Shown here: piece by piece, positions 26,748 through 38,602 of the stretch
Numbering within the stretch: position 1 is the stretch's first letter
Layout of the letters: each line of letters opens with the position of its first letter
Assembly (NCBI GenBank): GCA_030063045.1
Contig: JAQSEB010000169.1
Coordinates: forward strand, 186,001 to 250,000
Reading direction: 5' to 3'
Length of the DNA: 64,000 nucleotides
DNA from: Pratylenchus scribneri
Taxonomy: Eukaryota > Nematoda > Chromadorea > Rhabditida > Pratylenchidae
Notes under the pieces: generated by a model
What the model was told of the DNA's origin: nothing
Seen by the model: only the letters and a program-made list of their open reading frames with translations
The model's database searches: none
Position numbers and translations under genes: made by a program

Positions 26748-28831
26748 TTATTGTTTGATCGATCGCATCCAGTTCTGGCATTCAATCATTCCTTCATACG
26801 CGTCCTCACATGAGTGAATGTAATTGGGTATTGGGTTGATGTACCGGTCGTATGTTGGCAGCCCCAAGTCGCCCCTCCTTCTGTTCTCATTTTTCCGAAT
26901 TCCGTATTTTTTCAGGCGAATTCGTTCCACCATTCCGGCGGAGCCACTAAAATTTTTTTTGAAAAAAATCTGAAGAAATGATTAGTTAACCTTTAATGTT
27001 TGATCCACTGCATCCAGTTCCAGCATTCTTCCATTCCTTCATACGCATCCTCGCTTGAGTGAATGTAGTTTGGTATTGGGTTGGCCCGATTGAACACTGG
27101 CAGCCCCAGATCCCCTTCTGTTGCCATTGGCCCTAATTTCACGCTTCTTCAGGCGAATCCGCTCCACCATTCCTGCCGGGCCCTAAAATTTTCTAAAAAA
27201 AACACAAAAATCGCTGCCGTCAACTTCCCGGATAAATAGTGGGCTCGGATTGCATCGCGCGCAATTGGCGGCTGGAAGCGGAGATGTTCTTCCACAATTT
27301 CGGCCGGAGCATGGCCTCCCCTCATTCGAAAAGTCCCAGCCGAAAATTCCTGTGTAAATTTAATCTAATTTTTAGGCCTAAAATCCCAAAATAACAGCTG
27401 TTTATTCAGGTTTTTATTCTTTAAATTTGCCAAAATTTATTTAATTAAAACCGAAATAGCAAATCTTTGATATTTTAATTCATTTTTATAAATAATTTTC
27501 TTTCTAAAATGTGCCAAAATAAGTTAATTTTATGTCAAAAATAAAATTTTAACCATGAGGCCGGAGCAGGCGGCCAGCTTCAGAATGCGCCGTAGGTTTA
27601 ATAACCACTAGGCAATATTCTTGCGGCCCGCGGATTTGTTTGGGCATTTGGGCCTCGAGAAATTGTTGTTGTTGAATTTGTTGTTGCATTGCCATTTGGC
27701 GAATAAATTGATGAAAAAACGCTAATAAATTTCTGAAAATGGCGAAAAGATCATAACGGTTTAACGGTTTTTCCTAGACCCCGAACATTATACCCAATCA
27801 ATAGATTTCGTCAAGACGCGTCGTTTAGTATATAATTTGTCATGGTTTTATCAAAAATTTAAGGCATAAAATCACTTAAACCTCCCCCTATGGATCGAAA
27901 ACTCGAAATTTTTTTTGAAATTTTTTTGGTCAAATTATAGCTCTTTCGACGCGTCTCGATGAGTGAAGCTCGAATCTGCCATCGGTTTTGCATAAAACTC
28001 AAAAATAAAAAAGCTACAGTCGGGCAAATCCTTCGACCCATAAGAGGGGACCAAGCATTTTTGCGATTTTCTTGAGGTCATAATTTTTTTATTTTGAGTT
28101 TTATGCGAAGCTAATATTATTTTCGTAAACAGCTGATCAAGACGCATCGATTAGTATGTCATTTACAAAAAAAATTTTTTTGAAAATCTGGAGGTAGATA
28201 ACATATAAGTACCAAATTTTTGATACACATATTCGATATATTTACCCCGAATTTAAATATTCAATTTATTTAACTTTATTGATTAATTAATTAAAGCAAA
28301 CTTTGGAAACGGGTCAATGATGAACCGGCGGTGGATAAGCACGGGCAGCACTTTGCGAACGTGTCACCGGTCCACGGGCCAATTGCGGCGGTGGTTGCTG
28401 TTGATTTTGTCCTTCGCCCAAAACTGATCGGCGGAATGATGATGATGATCCACTGGTGTTAGTTGACTGCCGCTGTTTTTGTGCCGAATTGGTCATTAGG
28501 GAACGGCGTTGAGGTGGCAGAGTCGGTTGGTCGTCGCCCAAATTTTGTTGTTGAAGTGCAGAACGGCGTTGGGGTCGTTGACGAGTTTGCGGCTGTTCCT
28601 GCGCTTTTGACATTTCCAAATTAAAGGCCGCATTCGCATTTTCTCGTGTGGTTTCAAGTGCCAAAACTGCAAATTTTATAGTTGAATTTATAAGTTTATT
28701 AATGGCAAACGTTGAAAAAATTTATCGCCCAGTGTGTCGTCGTTGTTTTGGCCCAAATTTTCGACGTACATTGGCACAGATGGGATGAAACATGAATCAT
28801 CAGGGTCGACATTTTGTGAATTTGCCATCAT
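26748..28831 (-). CDS. Unrecognised Gln-rich protein, five-exon model
   Basis: Read on the minus strand, exons 28831-28711, 28666-28343, 27721-27606, 27349-27225 and 26946-26748 join in consistent phase to about 294 residues with canonical GT/AG ends. The start is MMANSQNVDPDDSCF. The second exon is Gln/Arg/Ser-rich (RQRPQRRSALQQQ, SSSSFRRSVLGEGQNQQQ). The third carries a poly-Gln segment, then IRGPQEYCLV. The fourth reads EFSAGTFRMRGGHAPAEIVE. The last ends GLPTYDRYINPIPNYIHSCE then WMRSIKQ. I do not recognise it. Exon 2 could instead end at its own stop (28314), making a shorter protein. The 3-4 junction has alternative donors. A frameshifted copy of the last exon lies just upstream of it, inside the last intron of this model. 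Confidence 0.45.
26990..27189 (-). pseudogene. Frameshifted duplicate of the neighbouring terminal exon
   Basis: On the minus strand this reads GMVERIRLKK exactly as in the exon at 26748-26946. It later reads NPIPNYIHSSEDAYEGM in a different frame. A 5-bp deletion after the shared 'aacagaag' separates the two frames, and the acceptor phase also differs by one base. It ends with TAA at a position equivalent to the intact copy. It is best read as a tandem exon duplication that has decayed, or a skipped alternative last exon. Confidence 0.7.
27720..28200. repeat. Family A palindromic element(s) in intron
   Basis: It has the terminal 'aatggcgaaaagatcataac' segment, 'cctagaccccgaac', GACGCGTCG on the left and CGACGCGTC on the right, then a second, more diverged half reaching 'gatcaagacgcatcg' near 28135. 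It lies between exons 2 and 3 of the minus-strand Gln-rich gene model. Confidence 0.5.
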
Positions 28832-29867
28832 TTTTGCAGTTTCGATTTGAATAAAATTGGTAATAATTCCGGAATTTATGCTAAAATGTAATTTTTATTT
28901 AAATGATTTATATTTTAGAGTTTTAATTAAAACAATTTTGATGATAATATAATTGGGAAAAACAAAACAATTAATCAATTTTAATGGTTGGCGTTGGCTT
29001 ATCAAAAATTGCGCCGGCACTTTGGAATGGAAGCCAAAAAAATTTAAATTATAATTTGGCGCGTCTTAATAAATGCCAAATTTTGATTATTTTAAAAGAA
29101 AATTCGAAAGTGCACCGTAGTATCAATTTTTTGAAGAAAAATTTATTCATTTATGCTATATATGTCAACAAGCAATAGCGGAACAACGATTCCAAAAATT
29201 AACAATTTTTGTGATTGTTATTTTGGTATAATATTAATATCGGCTTAAATGCTTTATATTTTTTAGAATTATGGAAAATTTGGGTATTGATTTTTCAGAA
29301 CAAAGCCCTAAAATAATCAAAATTATTTCATTATTCAACTATAGTAGAGGGAAATCTATTTATTATTGATTTTTATAATAACTAGCTATAAAAAACATTG
29401 CATTCATATTACACCTCTAATCTCCTAATCCTAAAGGAAACGATTAAACCATTTTTGCAATGAACGATATCTCTAACCACAGGAACCAGCAATACAGTTT
29501 TGTTTTTTAAATATGCCTACGCATTTAATCAATAATGATTTTATGAATTTGGGGCATAATTATTAACTCTAAATTCCGAAAAGATGACCATCACTACAAT
29601 TCCACAATTATCGCTGATCAGATCAATGAATATTCCCAAAAAAGAATTCGATCTTTGATTTATACATCATTCATTTATCACAATTAATCAATAAACAAAT
29701 AAAATCTTATAATAGTATTTTCTATCGACTACAAAAATTACATACAATTTTCCATATATGATAAAATTAGTAGCCCTCCTTTTTAAATATTTTCCCTAAA
29801 TTTATTGGGGAATTAGGCTCATCAATGAAAATCTAATAAACAATAAAAATATATTCGCATATTTTAG
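28832..29867. other. Intergenic interval
   Basis: AT-rich DNA lies between the divergent minus-strand Gln-rich gene and the CapA-like pseudogene. A 64-codon ORF begins at 28984, but I see no splice partner. The 5' exons expected for a CapA-family protein are not found here. Confidence 0.35.
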
Positions 29868-31317
29868 GCCAGTTGAATTTGCCTATCCCTGGGGCGATGC
29901 TTTGGATGTGTTGGATGAAATTAGGCCAAATGTTCGCATCATCAATTTGGCAACGTCAATGACAACCAGCGATGAAAAGTAGGAAAATAATATTCAACCG
30001 AAAATAAATAAATTTGGTTAAAAATTGAATAGTTAATTTTTTTAAATAATTTTTATGAATTTATGTTTTTTTTTACAATTTTAAGAATTCTACAATCTGG
30101 GACAATTTAATTAACTTTCACAATTGTCATTTTAGAAAACATTTTTGATGACAAATTCGCATATCTTTTTTGTGATGTATTAAAATTTTCCGCAGGTGGC
30201 CGACAAAGGAATTCATTATCGAATGAATCCCCAAAATGTTGATTGCCTCAAAAGTGCCAATTTGGATTGTTGCGTTTTGGCCAACAATCATGTTTTGGAT
30301 TGGGGCCATTCTGGACTGGAAGAGATTTTATCGGTTTTGGAGAGGAATGGCATCCGAAAATGTGCTGCTGGCCTAACCAGGGATGGGGCAGCAAAAGCAG
30401 CGATAATCCAATTGGGAGGAAATCGTCGAGTTTTAATTTATGGATACGGTAATGAAAGCAGTGGAATTCCATCGAAATGGGCGGCAACTGCCAATAGGAA
30501 GGAGTGGAGTGAATTTTTTAAACAATGGATTATCCATTGGAAGTGCTCAAAAGATTGTGGATTGGATTAGAAAGGTAGTGGCTCATTTTTGAAAAAAATG
30601 GCCAAATGTGGCATTAAATAAATACCAAAATGTACCATAGCCATGGCCTAGCCTATATATAAAACCTCTAATTTATTGGCCAAGATTTATGGCCAAAAAG
30701 TGCCACTTTTAGAAACAAAAAAGACTGTAGTAGAAATAAAATATTAAAGGAAAATATAATAAAAAATAAGTCCCAATTTTTTGAAGGAAAAGAGGCCAAA
30801 TGGCGGTGACATTGCTATCCTATATTTCCCCCGGGCAACGAAAATTTGCCCATTTTCTCATCGACTCTGGCTTAGTGGATTTAGTGCACGGACATTCATC
30901 ACATCATGTAAAAGGGATTGAGGCAAGTTTGCAGATATATTTTAGGATTAAATATAAATTATTCAGATTTATCTTGGCAAATTGATCATTTATGGTTGAG
31001 GCGATTTTTTAAATGATTATGATGGAATTTCTGGTCATGAAGAATATCGGGATAATTTTTGCCTAATGTATTTTCCATTGTTGGATTCAAAAAATGGAAA
31101 TTTGATCAAATTTGAGGCAATTCCAATGGAAGTAAATTAAATTAATTTTTGCATTACAGTATCCCAATATTAATCAATAAAGGTGAAGCAAATGCAAGTG
31201 AAAAGGGCATCGGAGGAAGCGATGGGATGGCTTTTTGAAACAATGAAGAGGGAATGCAATAAAAATGGAGTGGATGTTTTGATGGGAAATAAAAATGCCA
31301 TTAAATTCATTTTGTGA
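29868..31317 (+). pseudogene. CapA/PgsA-family (poly-gamma-glutamate/capsule biosynthesis) pseudogene with introns
   Basis: Exon-like blocks at 29868-29978, about 30196-30588, 30793-30922, 30967-31131 and 31183-31317 follow the order of CapA-family metallophosphatase-like proteins. They read WGDALDVLDEIRPNVRIIN, KGIHYRMNP, LDCCVLANNHVLDWG, NESSGIP, QRKFAHFLIDSGLVDLVHG, HSSHH and YRDNFCLMYFPLLDS, and end IKFIL. Breaks are clear. The first 60 or so residues of the family are absent. One base is missing near 30200 (WP-DKG). A net 4-base insertion lies near 30505. About 30 bases covering the conserved SIHWG region are lost near 30825. A TGA at 30997-30999 stands where the family has Cys (IYG*GDF). 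One intron starts GC (GAG|GCAAGT at 30923), a known minor donor. The family is bacterial/fungal in main distribution, so acquisition by horizontal transfer followed by intron gain and decay is the likely history. Confidence 0.8.
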
Positions 31318-31469
31318 CCTTCCAAACAAAATATTTTGATTTGCCTTTGAATTTTAAGAAATAAAAAATTTGATTTTAAATTTAAAGTCAAAATCCTAAA
31401 ATAGATAATTAAAATTTATTCAAGAATTGCTAAACTATTTGAATGAAACCGGCGCTTAGACTTCAAATT

Positions 31470-31565
31470 ATGATGACGAGCCGACATCGATGTGCCAAAC
31501 TTCCTTGATATTGATGAGCCCTTAGGGGAGATCAGCCTCTTATCCCTAAAGTACCTTTTTATACT
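31470..31565 (-). rRNA. Fragment of bacterial-type 23S rRNA (domain V), antisense to the window
   Basis: The plus strand reads 'gacgagccgacatcgatgtg', 'ccaaac', then after a diverged stretch 'gatcagcctcttatcccta' and 'gtacctttttat'. This is the reverse complement of the conserved peptidyl-transferase region of bacterial 23S rRNA: the '...GGGATAACAGGCTGATC...' and '...GGCACCTCGATGTCGGCTC' segments, in correct order and spacing. Differences are mostly toward A/T. Only about 95 bp is recognisable, so it is a non-functional insert. The GCC-GACATCG-AGGTGCCAAAC form is bacterial or plastid-like, not typical nematode mitochondrial LSU. Confidence 0.75.
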
Positions 31566-32078
31566 CAAAATTTGTGGTCCGAATTTATTCAAAAAGAAGG
31601 CAATCAAAATTTAGAGAAACATGGAATTTGTTGAATAAATTGAAATATAGCAAGTCAAGCAAAAGTTCCGTAAATAAGCATAAGTAGAGAAAGGATCCGT
31701 ATAGAGAGTGAATAAAACATATGTTGTAATTGTTGCATTGTAAATTGGACATAAATAAACATAGAATTGAAATAAAATATAATAAAAGCATTAATAAATT
31801 CGATAAATGTATGTCATTTATTTGTGGGTTGTCAATAAAGGTGAAGAAAAATAAATGTAAATTTAAATTTGATGAAGAAACAAAATAAAAATAAATTGAA
31901 TAAAAGGAGATCCTCCCAAACTGCTGGTCATTCATTCATCCATTACTATGTATGGGGTGGGATGGGTTTGTGGTGAAGGTGATAATGATAAAATAAATGA
32001 AAAGTGGTTTAATTTTCTCATCAACAAAACATCCCTCTCTTCCTCTTCCACAAATCATCCTTCTTTCCTCACTTCATT
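31566..32078. other. Interval without a supported gene
   Basis: AT-rich. Long minus-strand ORFs of Phe/Leu/Ile-rich composition lack exon features and probably reflect the 3' flank of the minus-strand gene ending at 32079. Confidence 0.4.
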
Positions 32079-32799
32079 TCAACGATATAAAACAGACACG
32101 CCATAAGGTCGTACATCTGCCTCGCGTTGAAAAAGCCAATGTGTACCTCCTGCAGGATGTCCCATATCCGGTCGCACCTCAAATTCTCGATTGGGATACG
32201 GGCGAATGTTCACGCGACATTGAATAACAACTTTGCAACGAATACCCTTAAATAAATAAATTATTCTATTTTCCCCTTCCTAAAAATTACTTGATAAGCG
32301 TGGAAAGTGGTTGCAATTGAAAGAGCAGTTTCGAAGTCGGGGGTCAGCCAAATGCCAGAGAGCCTGTCTGGTGAAGGTACTGCTCTTCCCAAATCAAATG
32401 AACCACTCTAAAATTTAAATTTTTATTTTTTCCCACTTCCCAAAAAGCTTACCCCGCAAATTCCTGCAATCGCCTCAATATGGTTTTGTCTAATGCCATG
32501 ATAAGCCACCACCCATCCGCTGTTATTGTCGTTAATCCAATTTTGATTGCCGAATCGGGTAATCTTAATTTATATTTTGATTAATTTAATTAATTTAAAA
32601 ACCTACATCAAGTGCATGTCGATATGTTCCAACTGGCCGCGAATAAGGATAATTGGGGTCGCCTTGTGTTGCTCCAGGCAAATGGACATTCTTAATTTAA
32701 TTTTTTTTTTAAATTATTATTATTTATTAAAAATACATTTGTTCGGTAGTCGAAATTGTGTTCTGGTCGCAGAATATGGCCCGGAATTCCGCAATACAT
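32079..32799 (-). CDS. Conserved-looking protein with PARP/ART-like HG...TP...RPYG pattern
   Basis: Five minus-strand exons, all phase 0: 32799-32737, 32690-32607, 32563-32453, 32407-32291 and 32246-32079, 180 residues from the first visible Met. Key stretches in order: MYCGIPGHILRPEHNF (1-16), VGTYRHALD (about 41-49), FGNQNWINDNNSGWVVAYHG (about 53-72), LSGIWLTPDFETALSIATTF (about 103-122), CKVVIQCRVNIRPYP (about 129-143), and VRPYGVSVLYR at the C-terminus. The order 'SGW.VAYHG ... GI..TP.FE.AL..A ... YKVV.Q.RVN ... RPYG' is one I associate with small proteins of fungi and nematodes resembling the PARP/ADP-ribosyltransferase fold (HG motif, then an aromatic/TP motif). That link is from memory and unconfirmed. 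Very short introns (43-46 nt) and unbroken frame argue for a live gene. A 5' exon with another start may exist. Confidence 0.7.
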
Positions 32800-32809
32800 T
32801 TCTGGAAAA

Positions 32810-33250
32810 AAGGATGAATTTTAATTTAAATAACTTCAATTTTGGATTAGGAGGGAGGATGTCCAAATCTGGGAGTAAAGAGAAAAAGGGGCGGACCAAT
32901 TGGGATGGACCAATCGGAAGAAAGGAAAAGACCGTGGCGTTGAATTTTGAAATGGGAAAATTGACATTTACTCACTTTGTGTCCAATGGGCACCAAATTT
33001 TTGGCAAAGCACAAACACAAATTGAAATAAAAGCTTGGGGATTTGAGATGTCTGAAAATATTCAGAATTAATTTAATTTAAAATGAATGCGTTTTAATTT
33101 AAATAAATATTAAGAATGGAGTGGCTTCAATTTTGAATTTGAGGTAGGATGTCCAAATTTGAGAGCAAAGAGAAAAAAGGCGGACCAATTGGGATTGACC
33201 AATCGGAAGAAAGGAAAAGAGCAAAATGGAAGAAAGGGGTACGGTAGCCC
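32810..33250. repeat. Imperfect tandem duplication, about 290-bp unit
   Basis: The blocks at about 32815-32930 and 33105-33225 share 'acttcaattttg', 'aggatgtccaaat', 'agagaaaaa', 'gcggaccaattggga' and 'gaccaatcggaagaaagg'. They lie directly upstream of the minus-strand PARP-like gene, so they could be a duplicated promoter segment. The ORF through the first block is not convincing. Confidence 0.6.
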
Positions 33251-33904
33251 GAATTTTAGTGGAGAGGTGGGATGACTTTTTTCAATAATAAATTAATTAA
33301 AAATTAAAATATATGAATAATTCGAATTGTTATTTTAGTGGAAAAAGCTGCTTTTTTCTAAAATAATTTTGCATCATCAAAAAATTAATAAAACAATTTT
33401 AGAGGAAAAAGCGAAAAAAAGTATGGGGGACACAGATGAATGAAAATGAAAGGTATTTTTGGCTCATCATCAGCAGGGGCTGCAAATTGGCCATAAAAAA
33501 GAAGAAAGGATGTTTTTGCCCGTACAATGTACAATCAGTTATTTACCCGTAATCTATCCAATTTTGCACATCGCAGATTGGAATGACTAGATAAGAGAAA
33601 AGGTGTGGATTTAACGAGGTGAACATTGGATGTATGTTGTCCCACAAAAAAGTTTTCACAATGAATTTTTGGACCCAAAATTAAATATTTTGTAAAAAAA
33701 TGATTTTCAGAAAAAAATTTGGCCTTATTTAAATGGATAGGGAAAAATGAATGAATTAATGGAAGGATTTGATTGGATTGGATTTGCTTTCTTATATTTA
33801 TTTGAAATCCTATTCCCCCTTAAGCTCCAATTTTCTTATTTCCAGCTGATAAATTAGCCTCCAGCCTCTTCCATTATTCTTTCCATCATCCTCCTCCTTG
33901 TTCA
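33251..33904. other. Interval between PARP-like gene and satellite
   Basis: No gene seen. A segment near 33445 ('gaaaggtatttttggctcat') recurs near 57645 ('gaaaggtatatttggctcat') upstream of an LU gene and may be a dispersed repeat or shared regulatory DNA. Confidence 0.35.
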
Positions 33905-35690
33905 CATTAATATTGTTTTCAGTATCCATGGAATATATTAGCCTTATAGGGCTATGAATAAAATAATGAATATTTGAAATTAGAAAGAAAAATTTCTATA
34001 TGTAAGTTACATATATGGTTTAAAAAATTAAAAAATTATTAGTTATCATCTCAAATTAATATTTAATTCAAAATCCATCGTATATATTAGCATTATAGAC
34101 ATATAAATAGAAGAATGAATAATTGAATAGAGAAATAAAAGATCAATGATGTAAGTTACATCATTGGATTAAAATCATCTAATTTTTGATTGAAAATTTA
34201 AATTAATATTGTATTCAGAATCCATCGTAAATATTAGCCTTAAAGGCATATAAATAGAAGAATGAATAATTGAATAGAAAAATAAAAAATCAATGTTGTA
34301 AGTTACATCATTGGATTAAAATCATCTAATTTTTGATTGAAAATTTAAATTAATATTGTATTCATAATCTATCGTAAATATTAGCCTTATAGGCATATAA
34401 ATACAATAATGAATAATTGAATAGAAAAATAAAAAATCAATGTTGTAAGTTACATCATTGGATTAAAATCATCTAATTTTTGATTGAAAATTTAAATTAA
34501 TATTGTATTCATAATCTATCGTAAATATTAGCCTTATAGGCATATAAATACAAGAATGAATAATTGAATAGAGAAATAAAAGATCAATGTTGTAAGTTAC
34601 AACATTGAATTAAAATCATCTAATTTTTGATTGAAAATTTAAATTAATATTGTATTCATAATCTATCGTAAATATTAGCCTTATAGGCATATAAATAAAA
34701 GTATGAATAATTGAATAGAGAAATAAAAGATCAATGTTGTAAGTTACAACATTGGATTAAAATCATCTAATTTTTGATTGAAAATTTAAATTAATATTGT
34801 ATTCATAATCTATCGTAAATATTAGCCTTATAGGCATATAAATACAAGAATGAATAATTGAATAGAAAAATAAAAAATCAATGTTGTAAGTTACATCATT
34901 GGATTAAAATCATCTAATTTTTGATTGAAAATTTAAATTAATATTGTATTCATAATCTATCGTAAATATTAGCCTTATAGGCATATAAATACAAGAATGA
35001 ATAATTGAATAGAAAAATAAAAAAATCAATGTTGTAAGTTACAGCATTGGATTAAAATCATCTAATTTTTGATTGAAAATTTAAATTAATATTGTATTCA
35101 TAATCTATCGTAAATATTAGCCTTATAGGCATATAAATACAAGAATGAATAATTGAATAGAGAAATAAAAGATCAATGTTGTAAGTTAAAACATTGAATT
35201 AAAATCATCTAATTTTTGATTGAAAATTTAAATTATATTGTATTCATAATCTATCGTAAATATTAGCCTTATAGGCATATAAATACAAGAATGAATAATT
35301 GAATAGAAAAATAAAAAATCAATGTTGTAAGTTACATCATTGGATTAAAATCATCTAATTTTTGATTGAAAATTTAAATTAATATTGTATTCATAATCTA
35401 TCGTAAATATTAGCCTTATAGGCATATAAATACAAGTATGAATAATTGAATAGAGAAATAAAAGATCAATGTTGTAAGTTACAACATTGGATTAAAATCA
35501 TCTAATTTTTGATTGAAAATTTAAATTAATATTGTATTCATAATCTATCGTAAATATTAGCCTTATAGGCATATAAATACAAGAATGAATAATTGAAAAG
35601 AAAAATAAAAAATCAATGTTGTAAGTTACATCATTGGATTAAAATCATCTAATTTTTGATTAATAAATTTAGAATTTTTGAATAATAATT
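33905..35690. repeat. Satellite subarray 1, about 147-bp monomers
   Basis: About twelve head-to-tail copies. Each contains 'attaatattgtattcataat', 'tatcgtaaatattagcctta', 'taattgaatagaaaaataa', the near-palindrome TGTTGTAAGTTACATCATTG and 'catctaatttttgattgaaa'. The first copies are most diverged, one having TATATGTAAGTTACATATA. Confidence 0.9.
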
Positions 35691-38602
35691 CATATTAATA
35701 TTGTATTCAGTATCTATCGTATATATTAATCTTATAGTCAAATAAATAGAAAAAAATGAATAATTGAATAGAGAAATAAAAAATTATTAGCTAATATTTG
35801 AAATTAATATTGTATACAGTATCCATTGTATATATTGGCCTTATAGGCAAATGAATTAGAAAAAATGAATAATTGAGTAGAGAGAAAATAGGTCCTTGAT
35901 GTAAGTTACATTAAGGGATTAATAAATAAAAAATTATTTGCTAATATTTCAAATTAATATTGTATTCAGTATCCATTGTATATATTGGCCTTATAGGCAA
36001 ATGAATTAGAAAAAATGAATAATTGAGTAGAGAGAAAATAGGTCCTTGATGTAAGTTACATCAAGGGATTAATAAATAAAAAATTATTAGCTAATATTTG
36101 AAATTAATATTGTATTCAATATTCATCATATATATTAGTCTTATAGTCAAATAAATAGAAAAGAATGAATAATTGAATAGAGAAATAAAAAATTATTAGC
36201 TAATATTTAAAATTAATATTGTATAGAGTATCATTGTATATATTGGCCTTATAGGCAAATGAATAAGAAAAAATGAATAATTGAGTAGAGAGAAAATAGG
36301 TCCTTGATGTAAGTTACATCAAGGGATTAATAAATAAAAAATTATTAGCTAATATTTCAAATTAATATTGTATAGAGTATCATTGTATATATTGGCCTTA
36401 TAGGCAAATGAATTGGAAAAAATGAATAATTGAGTAGAGAGAAAATAGGTCCTTGATGTAAGTTACATCAAGGGATTAATAAATAAAAAATTATTAACTA
36501 ATATTTGAAATTAATATTGTATACAATATCCATTGTATATATTGGCCTTATAGGCAAATGAATTGGAAAAAATGAATAATTGAGTAGAGAGAAAATAGGT
36601 CCTTGATGTAAGTTACATCAAGGGATTAATAAATAAAAAATTATTAGCTAATATTTGAAATTAATATTATATACAATATCCATTGTATATATTGGCCTTA
36701 TAGGCAAATGAATTGGAAAAAATGAATAATTGAATAGAGAGAAAATAGGTCCTTGATGTAAGTTACATCAAGGGATTAATAAATAAAAAATTATTAGCTA
36801 ATATTTGAAATTAATATTATATACAATATCCATTGTATATATTGGCCTTATAGGCAAATGATTTGGATAAAATGAATAAAGGAATAGAGAGAAAATAGGT
36901 CCTTGATGTAAGTTACATCAAGGGATTAATAAATAAAAAATTATTAGCTAATATTTGAAATTAATATTGTATTCAATATCCATTGTATATATTGGCCTTA
37001 TAGGCAAATGAATTGGAAAAAATGAATAATTGAATAGAGAGAAAATAGGTCCTTGATGTAAGTTACATCAAGGGATTAATAAATAAAAAATTATTAGCTA
37101 ATATTTGAAATTAATATTATATACAATATCCATTGTATATATTGGCCTTATAGGCAAATGATTTGGATAAAATGAATAAAGGAATAGAGAGAAAATAGGT
37201 CCTTGATGTAAGTTACATCAAGGGATTAATAAATAAAAAATTATTAGCTAATATTTGAAATTAATATTATATACAATATCCATTGTATATATTGGCCTTA
37301 TAGGCAAATGAATTGGAAAAAATGAATAATTGAATAGAGAGAAAATAGGTCCTTGATGTAAGTTACATCAAGGGATTAATAAATAAAAAATTATTAGCTA
37401 ATATTTGAAATTAATATTATATACAATATCCATTGTATATATTGGCCTTATAGGCAAATGAATTGGAAAAAATGAATAATTGAATAGAGAGAAAATAGGT
37501 CCTTGATGTAAGTTACATCAAGGGATTAATAAATAAAAAATTATTAGCTAATATTTGAAATTAATATTATATACAATATCCATTGTATATATTGGCCTTA
37601 TAGGCAAATGAATTGGATAAAATGAATAAAGGAATAGAGAGAAAATAGGTCCTTGATGTAAGTTACATCAAGGGATTAATAAATAAAAAATTATTAGCTA
37701 ATATTTGAAATTAATATTATATACAATATCCATTGTATATATTGGCCTTATAGGCAAATGAATTGGAAAAAATGAATAATTGAATAGAGAGAAAATAGGT
37801 CCTTGATGTAAGTTACATCAAGGGATTAATAAATAAAAAATTATTAGCTAATATTTGAAATTAATATTATATACAATATCCATTGTATATATTGGCCTTA
37901 TAGGCAAATGAATTGGATAAAATGAATAAAGGAATAGAGAGAAAATAGGTCCTTGATGTAAGTTACATCAAGGGATTAATAAATAAAAAATTATTAGCTA
38001 ATATTTGAAATTAATATTGTATACAATATCCATTGTATATATTGGCCTTATAGGCAAATGAATTGGAAAAAATGAATAATTGAATAGAGAGAAAATAGGT
38101 CCTTGATGTAAGTTACATCAAGGGATTAATAAATAAAAAATTATTAGCTAATATTTGAAATTAATATTATATACAATATCCATTGTATATATTGGCCTTA
38201 TAGGCAAATGAATTGGAAAAAATGAATAATTGAATAGAGAGAAAATAGGTCCTTGATGTAAGTTACATCAAGGGATTAATAAATAAAAAATTATTAGCTA
38301 ATATTTGAAATTAATATTATATACAATATCCATTGTATATATTGGCCTTATAGGCAAATGATTTGGATAAAATGAATAAAGGAATAGAGAGAAAATAGGT
38401 CCTTGATGTAAGTTACATCAAGGGATTAATAAATAAAAAATTATTAGCTAATATTTGAAATTAATATTATATACAATATCCATTGTATATATTGGCCTTA
38501 TAGGCAAATGAATTGGAAAAAATGAATAATTGAATAGAGAGAAAATAGGTCCTTGATGTAAGTTACATCAAGGGATTAATAAATAAAAAATTATTAGCTA
38601 AT

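Noticed and set aside
27189..27240. Splicing the middle exon of the Gln-rich gene to the upstream duplicate exon
   Set aside because: It needs a 23-nt intron or leads to an early stop. The GTTGAC donor at 27224 fits the intact last exon at 26946 in phase.
31585..31935. 116-codon minus-strand ORF rich in Phe, Leu and Ile
   Set aside because: AT-rich composition accounts for it. It has no recognisable motif and lies in the 3' flank of the minus-strand gene.
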